DNA of 10,846 nt from Fimbriimonadales bacterium (GCA_026416065.1 JAOAFW010000042.1:1-10846); one strand, 5' to 3'; shown: positions 1 to 6,965, numbered from the stretch's first letter. Program-made: numbers and translations. Notes: generated by a model from the sequence alone, not told the origin.

Positions 1-739
1 GCATGAAGCCGAGAAACTGCGCGCCGCCCGTGCCCATGAAGATTCGCGCGGGGTTGAAGTTGTAGCGCAGGAACCCGCCCGCCGCGCCTGCAATCGCCGC
101 CGCCGTAATCGCAATCAGCCAGTTGGGGTAGGGTTGGTCGAGCATATCTGCCGCCTGAAGCGCCATCAGCGCGAGGGCGAGTGCTGCAATCGCGCTCACG
201 CCCGCTGCCAAACCGTCCAACCCGTTGATGGTGTCCATCGTTTTGCTGATGACGAAAATCCACCCGGCGGTGATGGGGATCGTCCACACACCGAGCGGAA
301 TCCAGCTCGCCTCGCTGAACTTGCCGCCAATCGGCGCGGCGAACCCCTCAATCTGCACACCGAACAGCTGCACCACCAGCCCCGCCAGCAGCAGCGCGCC
401 CATCTGAATCAGCGCGGAGAACTGCTTCTTATCATCCAGCATCCCTACAATCAGCACGCCTGTGCCCACCAGCAGCAGCCCCAGAAACTGCAGCGCCCGT
501 CCGATAAACACCTCGTCCGAAGGAGCGAGCAAGTAAAGTCGCAGCAGCCCCGCGAGCATCCCGACCGCCACGCCGATATAAATCGCCAGCCCGCCCCAGC
601 GAGGGACTGGTTCGGTATGCACGCGCCGCGCATCAGGCAAGTCCATCACGCCCATCCGTATCGCCAGTCGCCGCACCCACGGCGTGAGCAGATAGGTCGT
701 GAACAACGAGAGTATAAAAACCGCTGTAATGGTTTTCAT
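1..739 (-). CDS. WecA/TagO-family polyprenyl-phosphate sugar-1-phosphate transferase (3' end off left edge)
   Basis: This is an integral-membrane enzyme of the MraY/WecA/TagO superfamily. The family moves a sugar-1-phosphate, usually GlcNAc-1-P from UDP-GlcNAc, onto undecaprenyl phosphate to start a glycan chain. The start is ATG at 739 (MKTITAVFIL), and 246 codons are visible before the window edge cuts the C-terminus. Family marks seen in order: a hydrophobic N-terminus, DLPDARRVH with PRWGG (residues about 33-50), GMLDDKKQ (the DD motif, about 99-106), DTINGLDGLA (about 167-176), and NFNPARIFMGTGGAQFLGF at the visible end. The last motif is normally GDxGS, but here Thr replaces the Asp. 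The start overlaps the stop of the dCMP deaminase gene as ATGA, so translation is probably coupled. The family call is firm. The exact sugar donor cannot be read from the sequence. Confidence 0.9.
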   Translation of the reverse strand, partial: MKTITAVFILSLFTTYLLTPWVRRLAIRMGVMDLPDARRVHTEPVPRWGGLAIYIGVAVGMLAGLLRLYLLAPSDEVFIGRALQFLGLLLVGTGVLIVGMLDDKKQFSALIQMGALLLAGLVVQLFGVQIEGFAAPIGGKFSEASWIPLGVWTIPITAGWIFVISKTMDTINGLDGLAAGVSAIAALALALMALQAADMLDQPYPNWLIAITAAAIAGAAGGFLRYNFNPARIFMGTGGAQFLGFM

Positions 740-1203
740 CGCTTCGGTTTATACGGTTTCAAATCTACCTCAGTAATTGTACCGTCTTTGTAGCGGTGGA
801 GTTGCACACCCGCTTCAGCGAACAATTCCAGCGCGAACTCATCGGGATAGTCGCCCTCGAACACCACGCGCTGGATGCCCGCGTTGATAATCATCTTGGC
901 GCAGTGGTTGCATGGCTGGCAGGTGACATAGACGGTCGCCCCGCGCGTAGAGACGCCGTTCAGCGCAGCCTGCAAAATCGCGTTCTGCTCGGCGTGCAGG
1001 GCGCGGGTGCAGTGCCCCGCCACGATATGGCAGCCGACTTCGGTGCAGTGCGCCAGTCCAATCGGCGCGCCGTTGTAGCCCGTTGCCAGTATCCGCTTGT
1101 CCAGCACGATTACCGCACCCACGCTGCGCCGCGGACAGGTCGCCCGCGTCGCCACCATGTGCGCGATTTGCATAAAATACTCGTCCCAGCTGGGTCGGTT
1201 CAT
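736..1203 (-). CDS. dCMP deaminase (ComEB-type, zinc-dependent)
   Basis: This soluble enzyme of the cytidine/deoxycytidylate deaminase fold converts dCMP to dUMP, feeding dTMP synthesis. The 155-residue length is normal for the family. The catalytic zinc site is complete: HAEQNA (His70, proton-shuttle Glu72) and PCNHC (Cys98, Cys101). The upstream stretch GYNGAPIGLAHC...GC...GHC (residues 42-65) is typical of the dCMP deaminase/ComEB branch rather than of cytidine deaminase or tRNA deaminase. The start MNRPSWDEYFM at ATG 1203 matches the family N-terminus. No Shine-Dalgarno sequence lies upstream, but a GGTATCCT box ends 8 bases before the ATG (see the promoter entry). The gene lies 40 bases after the oxidase gene and overlaps the following WecA-like gene by 4 bases. 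Confidence 0.93.
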   Translation of the reverse strand: MNRPSWDEYFMQIAHMVATRATCPRRSVGAVIVLDKRILATGYNGAPIGLAHCTEVGCHIVAGHCTRALHAEQNAILQAALNGVSTRGATVYVTCQPCNHCAKMIINAGIQRVVFEGDYPDEFALELFAEAGVQLHRYKDGTITEVDLKPYKPKR

Positions 1204-1211
1204 AGAATAAG

Positions 1212-1219
1212 AGGATACC
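1212..1219 (-). promoter_or_regulatory. candidate -10 box before dCMP deaminase gene
   Basis: The minus strand reads GGTATCCT, with hexamer TATCCT at 1217-1212, followed by 8 bases and then the ATG at 1203. Transcription would start at or next to the ATG, giving a leaderless mRNA, and no Shine-Dalgarno sequence is present. I see no good -35 at 16-18 bases. The call rests on its likeness in sequence and distance to the boxes before ftsY, asd and the VanW gene. Confidence 0.35.
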
Positions 1220-1243
1220 TTGCGAGGAGATTACCTGAAATGA

Positions 1244-2317
1244 TTACCCAGCCATAACTTTCTGCACCGCCTCGTGCCCATTCAAGATGGAAAATTTAAA
1301 TCCGTGTCCCGAGCACGCGCTGACGAACCAGACTCGCGGATCGTCAGGTAGAGGCTGAATCAGAAACTTCTCATCGGGCGCGTTAGTGTAGAGGCAGGTT
1401 CCTGCGTGTAGCACAGTTTCGGACACTTGGGGCAGTCGGCGTTGAATGCAGGCGCGGAGGGGCGTGAGGTCGTTTTCATCGACGGGACGCGCTGGCAGGT
1501 CGGGGTCGTGCGTCTCACCGAGCTGGTGCAGGGCAATCTTGACGCCCGCTTGCCTTCCGTCGCTGGGAAAGCCGTAAAAATGATGCATCGCCTCAATCCA
1601 GACGGGCATCTGGGTCGGTTCGAAAAGCGGTTCCCTGCTTGCGTCAACGGCGAAGTAGGCGTAGGTCTGGCGCGTCACCACCAACGGCAGGTTCAGCGCG
1701 GGCAAGAGTTTCGGAATCCATGCGCCTGCGGTGATGAGGACGCGATCGAATCGTTCGAGCGCGCCCTGCTCGGTTTCGAGGACGATATGGTTGGGCAGGA
1801 GTTCGAGGCGTGCGATGCGGGTGTCCTCGTAGATGACGGCTCCGTGCGCTTCGGCGAGGCGCAGGTTTGCCTGAACGCAGTCGGTGGCTCGCAGGAAACC
1901 GCCTTCGCGCTGGAACAGGGCGCGTTCGAAAGGCTCGAGATGCAGGGTAGGAAAACGCACCGCGGCTTCGGTGGGGCTGAGCCATTCGAAATCGACCTGT
2001 TCCGACTGCAGCGCACGAGCAATCGCGTTGAGTTCGGGGTCGACCGCTTCGCCTACCCACAACACTCCGCAGGGAACAATCAGCTCCTCGCCCGCTTCGG
2101 CTTGCAGTTCCTGCCAGAGTTCGTAGGCACGGCGCATCAGGCGCGTGTAGGAAGGGTCGGTATAGGTCAGGCGATAGATTCGGCTCTCGCCGTGGGAGCT
2201 GCCGCGCGTATGTCCGCGCGTGAACTGCTCGTAGCCGACGGCTTCATGCCCCTGTTTTATTAGGAATCGCAGGGCTGCGCTGCCCACTGCGCCCAAGCCG
2301 ATGATTGCGACGCGCAT
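1244..2317 (-). CDS. sarcosine oxidase / N-methyl-amino-acid oxidase family flavoprotein (MSOX/SolA-like)
   Basis: This FAD enzyme of the monomeric sarcosine oxidase family oxidatively demethylates or deaminates a small N-methyl amino acid or related amine, releasing H2O2. From ATG 2317 the protein has 357 residues. It begins with the FAD-binding Rossmann strand MRVAIIGLGAVGSA, and the flavin-contact motif SSHGESRIYR follows at about residues 41-49. Key MSOX residues are conserved at matching spacing: Lys260 (GVKIALH, the oxygen-activating Lys), His264, Cys308 in CLYT (the covalent 8-alpha-S-cysteinyl FAD site) and SGHGFKFS near 336-343. It should therefore be active. An in-frame GTG at 2407 would add 30 residues, but they are encoded by a palindromic repeat, so I chose the Met directly before the Rossmann fold. 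No Shine-Dalgarno is evident. The substrate (sarcosine, N-methyltryptophan, pipecolate or other) is not determined. Confidence 0.88.
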   Translation of the reverse strand: MRVAIIGLGAVGSAALRFLIKQGHEAVGYEQFTRGHTRGSSHGESRIYRLTYTDPSYTRLMRRAYELWQELQAEAGEELIVPCGVLWVGEAVDPELNAIARALQSEQVDFEWLSPTEAAVRFPTLHLEPFERALFQREGGFLRATDCVQANLRLAEAHGAVIYEDTRIARLELLPNHIVLETEQGALERFDRVLITAGAWIPKLLPALNLPLVVTRQTYAYFAVDASREPLFEPTQMPVWIEAMHHFYGFPSDGRQAGVKIALHQLGETHDPDLPARPVDENDLTPLRACIQRRLPQVSETVLHAGTCLYTNAPDEKFLIQPLPDDPRVWFVSACSGHGFKFSILNGHEAVQKVMAG

Positions 2318-2338
2318 AATAGCTTGTTCGTTGGAATG

Positions 2339-2399
2339 TCGTCGGCGGGACACCGACGCTACAAACGCGCCTCGCATAGCGTCGGTGTCCCGCCGGCGA
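2339..2399. repeat. long imperfect palindrome (REP-like) between the parvulin-like gene and the oxidase gene
   Basis: Arms 2339-2361 and 2377-2399 are reverse complements over 23 bases with one mismatch (2342/2396). The core of 19 bases is perfect, and a 15-base spacer lies between the arms. The core reads GGCGGGACACCGACGC. The element fills most of the 86-base gap between the stop at 2404 and the ATG at 2317. There is no T-run after the stem on either strand, so a classical intrinsic terminator is not supported. A dispersed REP-like element that folds in the transcript, stabilising or attenuating the operon mRNA, fits better. I see only one copy in this window. Confidence 0.75.
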
Positions 2400-2403
2400 G
2401 GAC

Positions 2404-4131
2404 TCACTTACCCTGCTGCGGCGCGTTCGCGGCGGGCTTTTGCTCGCCCTGCCCCTGCTTCTGCGCCTCTTTTTGCTTCTTCTGCTCCGCCTCCTGCTGT
2501 TTGCGCATTTCCTCCAGCTGCTTCTGAATCATCTTCTGCTGCTCTTCCTGCTGGCGTTGCAGCTCTTTCTGCATATCCTGAGCGCGTTTCCTGGTCTGTT
2601 GAGCAAGGTCCTTACGACCTGCCTTCTCGTAGAGGTCAGCGACCCCCAGCAGGAAGGGGAAATCATTGGAACGGACGACGAGTCCTGAAGCGATCTCCAA
2701 GTCGCCCAGAGCCTCCTGTTTCTTGCCCTGTTCGATGAACCGTTCCGCTCGCATCAGGCGGATATTCAGGTCTTCGCCGCCCTCGTTGAAGAAGCGGTTC
2801 AGGGCAATCGTCAGCTGCTCTTCGTACTTCTTCTCGCCCTCTTTATCTTTCACCTCTTTGTGGAGCAGCACCAGCTGGTTCAGCACCAGAATCTGCATCC
2901 ACTGCGCCAGACGCACATTAGGGCTGGACGAGTTGACAATTGGTGTGAGCACGTCGTTAATCTCTTTGAAGGTCTTCAATCGCTCGGGCGTTTGCATCCC
3001 CATCGTCTTGGTCAGCTTATCGAACTGCGCCAGCAACGGGTCTTGGAATTCGGGCTTGAAGTTTTTCTGTGCGGCAATCATCACGCGCTGCTGCTCGTTG
3101 TTGATGCGCATACTGATAAACGCCTGACGATACTGATCTTTCTTTTCGTTGAAGTCAGGAGGGGGCTCCATCTTGCGTTCAGCAATCGCGTAGATGTAGT
3201 AGCCCTTCTTCTCCTTGTCCTGCAGCGGTTCGGTGTAGTCTTTGTTTGGCTTGAATGCCATGATGCGGTTGGCGACTTCCGCACCGAACAGGTTGGTGAG
3301 TTGTTCTTGAATTTCGTAGTAGCCTCCGCCGGTGATGCGTCCGTCTCGGTTCTTGATAGCGTCGGGATCGTCCGAGTATTGTTTTACGGCTTCTGCAAAC
3401 GACATACCCGACTTGAGTGCTTCATGCGCTTCCTTGATGCGCGCTTCCGCCTTATCTTTGTGTTTCTCGACCGACACGAAAATCCGCGCGGGGAACACCT
3501 GCTCGAACATCAGGCGTACCTGTTCGTCGGTCGGATTGTATTTTTCGCGCAGGCTTTTCAGAAACTTATCTTGGGTCACGAAGAGGCGGAACTGCAGGTC
3601 GGGCACTTCAGCGGCGAGTTGCTCGCGCAACCTTCGGAGCGACATGTTCGGGTTGCGCTCACGGAGCGCCTTATCGAGGGCGCGGTCGTCGCCTTTACCT
3701 TCTGGAAGCAGTTGCTGACGCAGCATGTCGATCTGCGACTTGATAAATTCTTCTTTTGCGGCTTCGATTTCCGCGCTCGTTGCCTGATAACCCTGTTTTT
3801 CCAGTTCCAGCGTCATGGCGAGCTGGTTGGCGATGCTCTGCGCGGTCTGGTAGCGCAGCTGAAGCAGCGAGCCGTATTCGGAAGGCGGGTTGTTTTGTGT
3901 CTGGGCGTTGATGAACTTCTGCAATTCGCCCTCCGTGACGACGACATCGCCGACCTTAACAACGGGCTGGGTTAAGCCCGTCGCTTCCTCGCGTTGCATC
4001 GGCGCACCGGGCGGAACCGCGAAGAAGATGACCATGCTTGCTGCAACGCCCAGCAGTGCCACCAAGCCGATGCCCTTGACCAGCTTGCGCTTTAAGAGTT
4101 CCCGAAAAGTGCGTACCGTAATGCCAGCCAT
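2404..4131 (-). CDS. membrane-anchored SurA/PpiD-like parvulin-domain protein with C-terminal helical repeats and coiled coil
   Basis: This is a likely envelope chaperone or peptidyl-prolyl isomerase-like protein of 575 residues. The N-terminus is basic, followed by one hydrophobic segment (about 19-39), so it is an anchored protein with its body outside the cytoplasm. A SurA/PpiD-type N-terminal helical region runs about 55-205, starting with VVKVGDVVVTEGEL. A parvulin domain follows at about 214-320, recognised by GMSFAEAVKQYSDD, the Gly-rich turn near 264-270 and GYYIYAIAERK. Both conserved parvulin His are replaced (Ile217 and Tyr312), so isomerase activity is doubtful. Residues about 435-515 look like TPR-type helical pairs. 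Residues about 515-560 are a Gln/Glu/Lys-rich coiled coil ending in an Ala/Pro/Gln tail. The start at 4131 is fixed by AGGAGG 7 bases upstream. It directly follows the stop of the TIM-barrel gene. Confidence 0.82.
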   Translation of the reverse strand: MAGITVRTFRELLKRKLVKGIGLVALLGVAASMVIFFAVPPGAPMQREEATGLTQPVVKVGDVVVTEGELQKFINAQTQNNPPSEYGSLLQLRYQTAQSIANQLAMTLELEKQGYQATSAEIEAAKEEFIKSQIDMLRQQLLPEGKGDDRALDKALRERNPNMSLRRLREQLAAEVPDLQFRLFVTQDKFLKSLREKYNPTDEQVRLMFEQVFPARIFVSVEKHKDKAEARIKEAHEALKSGMSFAEAVKQYSDDPDAIKNRDGRITGGGYYEIQEQLTNLFGAEVANRIMAFKPNKDYTEPLQDKEKKGYYIYAIAERKMEPPPDFNEKKDQYRQAFISMRINNEQQRVMIAAQKNFKPEFQDPLLAQFDKLTKTMGMQTPERLKTFKEINDVLTPIVNSSSPNVRLAQWMQILVLNQLVLLHKEVKDKEGEKKYEEQLTIALNRFFNEGGEDLNIRLMRAERFIEQGKKQEALGDLEIASGLVVRSNDFPFLLGVADLYEKAGRKDLAQQTRKRAQDMQKELQRQQEEQQKMIQKQLEEMRKQQEAEQKKQKEAQKQGQGEQKPAANAPQQGK

Positions 4132-4977
4132 TTAGTTGCCTCCTGTGCTGATTAATTCTTGCATTGCGTACAGACATCGGTGCGAAACTTCTGCCTGCGA
4201 TAAGCCTTCACAGCGTGCGTGTGTTTCTAACGAGAGATAGCCCTGGTAGCCGCTCCGGGCGATTTGTTGAAAATGTTCCTTGTAGCCGATTTCGCCTTGT
4301 CCGACGATGACCCACTGTACGGAGCCGTCGGGCTGGCGCACGCCGTCTTTGATGTGGATATGCGCCACATAGGGCTGTGCGGCGGCGTAGCCTACCTGTG
4401 CCGCCTCGCCCAGCACGAAGGCGTTGCCCGGGTCCCAAACGCCTACCAGGTAGGGCGAGTTGATATGGCTCAGCACCTGCGCCAGTTCCGCGCCCGTGCC
4501 GACCTGACAGCTATGCTCGTTTTCCAGCCCCAGTTTGATGTCGGCGCGTTCGGCGTGGGGCAGTGCACGCTCCAGCCAGTGGAGGATCTGTGCTTCGCGT
4601 TCGGGGGTCAGCTCGCCCGCTCGCCAGAAGGCGAAAATGCGGATCAACGGCGCGTCAAAAAAGGCGGCGACTTCGAGACAGCGTTGCAAAAGTGGGATCT
4701 GAGCGGCTAAATCGGCTTCCTGTGCAGCGTGCAGCGGTCCCCGCTCGGTTGCGCCGAACAGGTCGGTCTTGAACACGGGCGTCGCCAGCGAGCAGACCCG
4801 TAGCCCATAATCGTTCAGCAGAGCTTTCGCACGACGCAGGAGGTCGTCGTCGGCTAAGGCGAGGTTCACCCCCCACAAAGTGCGCAACTCCACCGCGTCG
4901 ATGTCGAACGCGCGGGCAATCTGCAGGGCGGTCTGCAGGTCGTCGGCGACTTCGTCCGTGATGACCGAGAGTTTCAT
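4132..4977 (-). CDS. sugar phosphate isomerase/epimerase-like TIM-barrel protein (xylose isomerase / AP endonuclease 2 superfamily)
   Basis: This 281-residue cytoplasmic protein has the fold of xylose isomerase-like TIM-barrel enzymes, which isomerise or epimerise sugars and related polyols with a divalent metal. The pattern begins MKLSVITDEV and keeps the barrel-strand ends that carry the metal ligands: Glu152 in GLENEH, Asp182 in GVWDPGNA, His206/His208 in HIHIKD, and Glu251 in LSLETH. GQGEIGYKEHF (about 226-236) is also a typical family segment. The start ATG 4977 overlaps the response regulator stop as ATGA. Its own stop abuts the ATG of the parvulin-like gene. The metal site looks intact, so it is probably an active enzyme. 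The substrate is unknown, and the neighbours do not reveal it. Confidence 0.82.
   Translation of the reverse strand: MKLSVITDEVADDLQTALQIARAFDIDAVELRTLWGVNLALADDDLLRRAKALLNDYGLRVCSLATPVFKTDLFGATERGPLHAAQEADLAAQIPLLQRCLEVAAFFDAPLIRIFAFWRAGELTPEREAQILHWLERALPHAERADIKLGLENEHSCQVGTGAELAQVLSHINSPYLVGVWDPGNAFVLGEAAQVGYAAAQPYVAHIHIKDGVRQPDGSVQWVIVGQGEIGYKEHFQQIARSGYQGYLSLETHARCEGLSQAEVSHRCLYAMQELISTGGN
4139..4144 (-). promoter_or_regulatory. strong Shine-Dalgarno for the parvulin-like gene
   Basis: AGGAGG lies 7 bases before the ATG at 4131 and inside the last codons of the TIM-barrel gene. It is the only textbook Shine-Dalgarno I see in the window. It decides the start of the parvulin-like gene and allows strong reinitiation at the zero-base junction. 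Confidence 0.8.
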
Positions 4978-5564
4978 GAGGTGGGGCTTTGAATCGTATG
5001 GGCAATAATAATCGCCTCGGCGATTTCGCGCATGCTTTTGCGCGTGTTCATACTCTGCACCTGAATGCGCCGATAGGCTTCCTGTTCGCGCAGCCCATAG
5101 GTGTCCATAAGGATGCCCTTGGCGCGTTCGATGATTTTGCGCGTCTCGAGCGTCTCTTTGAGGTCGTCCACCTGATGCTCCAGTTCGCGGGCTTCCTGAT
5201 AGCGGGCGAGGGCGACCTCGATGGCGGGCGTTAGGTCGGCTTGCTTGAACGGCTTCACGATGTAGCCGTACACGCCCGCCTGCTTCGCGCGTTGAATCAG
5301 CTCGCTATCGCTGTAGGCGGTGAGCAGCACTACGGGTGCGAGACGCTCTTCATGCAAAATGCGCGCGGCTTCGATGCCGTCCATTTCGGGCATCTTCACA
5401 TCCAGAATCGCGAGGTCCGGTTTCAGCGTGCGCACTTTTTCGACCGCCTGCTTGCCGTCGCTCGCCTCGCCGACCACGCTCATGCCCAACTCTTCCAGCA
5501 TCTGACGCAGGTCGAGCAGGATAATCGGCTCATCGTCGGCTATCACAATCCGCAGTTTATGCAT
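4974..5564 (-). CDS. ANTAR-domain response regulator (AmiR/NasT-type RNA-binding antiterminator)
   Basis: This is a two-domain signalling protein of 196 residues from ATG 5564. The receiver domain spans about 3-120, with acidic pair Asp10/Asp11, phospho-acceptor Asp55 (LAILDVKMPEMDG), Thr82 and Lys104 (VKPFK). After a helical coiled linker comes an ANTAR domain (about 130-188) with the characteristic RKIIERAKGILMDTYGL and AYRRIQVQSM segments. ANTAR proteins bind twin hexaloop stem-loops in nascent RNA and prevent termination. I chose the start just before the receiver strand MHKLRIVIADDE. It overlaps the VanW gene end by 8 bases, with an AAGGG-like element 11 bases upstream. Upstream ATGs at 5573 and 5597 are possible but add non-receiver residues. 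No histidine kinase is in the window. The gene is coupled by ATGA to the following TIM-barrel gene. Confidence 0.92.
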   Translation of the reverse strand: MHKLRIVIADDEPIILLDLRQMLEELGMSVVGEASDGKQAVEKVRTLKPDLAILDVKMPEMDGIEAARILHEERLAPVVLLTAYSDSELIQRAKQAGVYGYIVKPFKQADLTPAIEVALARYQEARELEHQVDDLKETLETRKIIERAKGILMDTYGLREQEAYRRIQVQSMNTRKSMREIAEAIIIAHTIQSPTS

Positions 5565-6924
5565 CCGTGTCATCACCCTTAGGGGAAAGTATACCATGTG
5601 GGGTAGCCTTCGGCTTACTCCCTACCGCAATCACTCTTGGTTGTGCCCGATAGGTGCTGGTGGCGACGCGCTCGCGTTTGACCAGCACGCCGTTTTCGTA
5701 CACCTCGCGCCAGAGGATGACCCGCACGCCGGCAGAGCCTTTCTTCACCACGCGCTCTTTACCCTCCGGCAAGGTGGGGTCGGGCACGCGCTGCACGGAG
5801 GGCGTGGGCAGCGCCGTGCGCTCGGTTTTCAGCACCACCCGTCGCTGGGGCTGAGGCGCCCCCAGCACACGAATAGTCAGCGACGAGCGTCCCAGCTCGG
5901 TCGAGAGCGCAATCGGGTGGTCAAACGAGTTCTCAATCACGAAATCGATGCCGGTGTCGGTCACGGTAGCGTCGCGCCCGAGGGGCACATAGTCCACAGG
6001 AATAGAGTGGTTTGCGCGACGCACGATTTTCAAATCGCCCAGTAGCGCAGCGTTGAACAGGGTAGACGAGACTTGGCAAATCCCCCCACCAATTCCCAGT
6101 CGTTTCTCGCCATAGATAATCACAGGTGCTGGGCGAAACCCCTGCTTCAAAGTGCGCTTGCCCACGGCTTGATTGTATGAAAGCCGTTCGCCAGGCAGCA
6201 GCACGCGCCCGTCTAACGCCTGTGCCGCCAGACGAATGTTGTGATTACGCTGTACCTGATAGCCGGGAAAGCGTGTAGTGTAGCTGGCAACCACGCCCGT
6301 TATCGCACCAGTTTGTTCAGTGGTGATACGCGGGGGCGTCGTACGCATCGCCAACGGGAAAACCGTGCGCGCAGCGGGCAAGTACCGCAACGCATCGATC
6401 AGGTTGTGGTAGCTCGCTTCTTGATCCGGCGTCCAGCCGTCCTGTCCGGGAAGCGTTTCTATCTGCCCGTTCCGAAAGCGCACACGGGCATCTTGCGGCG
6501 CGCGTTCCAGAAAGCGAAATTTGTCCATCTGTGCCTGAAACAGCTCGGGGATGGTCGCCCACTGGGGCTGGATCAAAAGGCGTGGTTTGCTAAAAATGCG
6601 TTCCCAGAGGGGAACACGCGCCCATGCGTCCAAAATCGCCTGGTGTGTGGCAGCGACGTCGAGTTCAACGCCCCACTCTTTGAGTTTCGTGCGGTGTGCA
6701 GGTGCCTGCTCGACGATTACGGGCTGTTCAGCGAGAATGGAGCGCAGATTCTCCAGATGCTGGGGCAATTTGCTGGGTCGCACCCCCGCCAGCGAGTAGC
6801 CCGCCAGTTGTGCTCCGCTGGGGAGCGGCGCGTCACGGCTGACCATCCACAGCAGCGCGCCCGCACCCAGTCCCAGCAACCCCACCGAACTGAGCAGCGT
6901 CGCGCCTATCCATCGGCGATTCAT
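5557..6924 (-). CDS. VanW family protein with PG_binding_4-like and G5 domains
   Basis: This membrane-anchored, probably cell-wall-associated protein has 455 residues from ATG 6924. An N-terminal hydrophobic segment lies at about 5-28. A PG_binding_4-like region follows at about 40-195, then the VanW domain at about 210-340 with the hallmark GIGGGICQVSSTLFNAAL and ANHSIPVDYVPLGRDATV. A G5-type domain closes the protein at about 365-435, ending ...RAQPRVIAVG. VanW is named from vancomycin-resistance clusters, but such proteins are widespread and their biochemical role is not settled, so resistance should not be inferred. A longer in-frame TTG start at 6957 is rejected because it would include the TATAAT box. 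The gene heads the seven-gene minus-strand block and is divergent from ftsY. Confidence 0.88.
   Translation of the reverse strand: MNRRWIGATLLSSVGLLGLGAGALLWMVSRDAPLPSGAQLAGYSLAGVRPSKLPQHLENLRSILAEQPVIVEQAPAHRTKLKEWGVELDVAATHQAILDAWARVPLWERIFSKPRLLIQPQWATIPELFQAQMDKFRFLERAPQDARVRFRNGQIETLPGQDGWTPDQEASYHNLIDALRYLPAARTVFPLAMRTTPPRITTEQTGAITGVVASYTTRFPGYQVQRNHNIRLAAQALDGRVLLPGERLSYNQAVGKRTLKQGFRPAPVIIYGEKRLGIGGGICQVSSTLFNAALLGDLKIVRRANHSIPVDYVPLGRDATVTDTGIDFVIENSFDHPIALSTELGRSSLTIRVLGAPQPQRRVVLKTERTALPTPSVQRVPDPTLPEGKERVVKKGSAGVRVILWREVYENGVLVKRERVATSTYRAQPRVIAVGSKPKATPHGILSPKGDDTDA
5588..5595 (-). promoter_or_regulatory. possible internal -10 box before the ANTAR regulator
   Basis: The minus strand reads GGTATACT inside the last codons of the VanW gene, 23 bases before the chosen ATG at 5564 and 14 before an alternative ATG at 5573. 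It resembles the GGTAYAAT boxes at other gene starts here. No good -35 is seen, and it could be chance. Confidence 0.2.
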
Positions 6925-6928
6925 AACG

Positions 6929-6958
6929 TTGATCAGATTATACCCCGAAAGGTACAAT
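6929..6958 (+). promoter_or_regulatory. sigma70-type promoter of ftsY
   Basis: A -35 TTGATC (6929-6934) and a -10 TACAAT (6953-6958) are 18 bases apart. The -10 ends 7 bases before the ATG at 6966, so transcription should begin at or next to the A of the start codon, giving a leaderless mRNA. It overlaps the VanW promoter, so the polymerases would compete. Confidence 0.6.
6937..6944 (-). promoter_or_regulatory. -10 box of the VanW gene
   Basis: A perfect TATAAT (6942-6937) preceded by GG lies 12 bases before the ATG at 6924, giving a predicted 5' leader of only about 5-6 bases. There is no Shine-Dalgarno and no convincing -35 at normal spacing. It sits inside the -35/-10 spacer of the opposing ftsY promoter. 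Confidence 0.5.
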
Positions 6959-6965
6959 TCCCCCG

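Noticed and set aside
134..793. Plus-strand 219-residue open frame rich in Arg/His/Gln
   Set aside because: It is antisense to the clear WecA-like gene, has low-complexity composition and no family motifs.
1427..2263. Plus-strand 278-residue open frame
   Set aside because: It is a shadow of the sarcosine-oxidase-like gene, whose catalytic motifs are all on the minus strand.
2339..2399. Intrinsic terminator at the palindrome
   Set aside because: No T-run follows the stem in either direction and the 15-base loop is long, so a repeat element is the better call.
2318..2407. Longer oxidase start at GTG 2407
   Set aside because: The extra 30 residues are translated from a palindromic repeat and precede the Rossmann FAD strand, which normally begins the protein. 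Kept only as a finding to check.
2860..3975. Plus-strand 371-residue open frame, very Leu/Val/Phe-rich
   Set aside because: It is antisense to the parvulin-like gene. The hydrophobicity arises from reading Glu/Lys/Gln codons backwards.
5557..6924. Vancomycin-resistance determinant
   Set aside because: VanW proteins are widespread outside resistance clusters, and no vanH/A/X/S/R-type ligase, dehydrogenase or sensor genes are present.
6925..6957. Longer VanW start at TTG 6957
   Set aside because: It would place the perfect TATAAT inside the coding region and leave almost no room for a promoter. ATG 6924 starts directly before the membrane segment.
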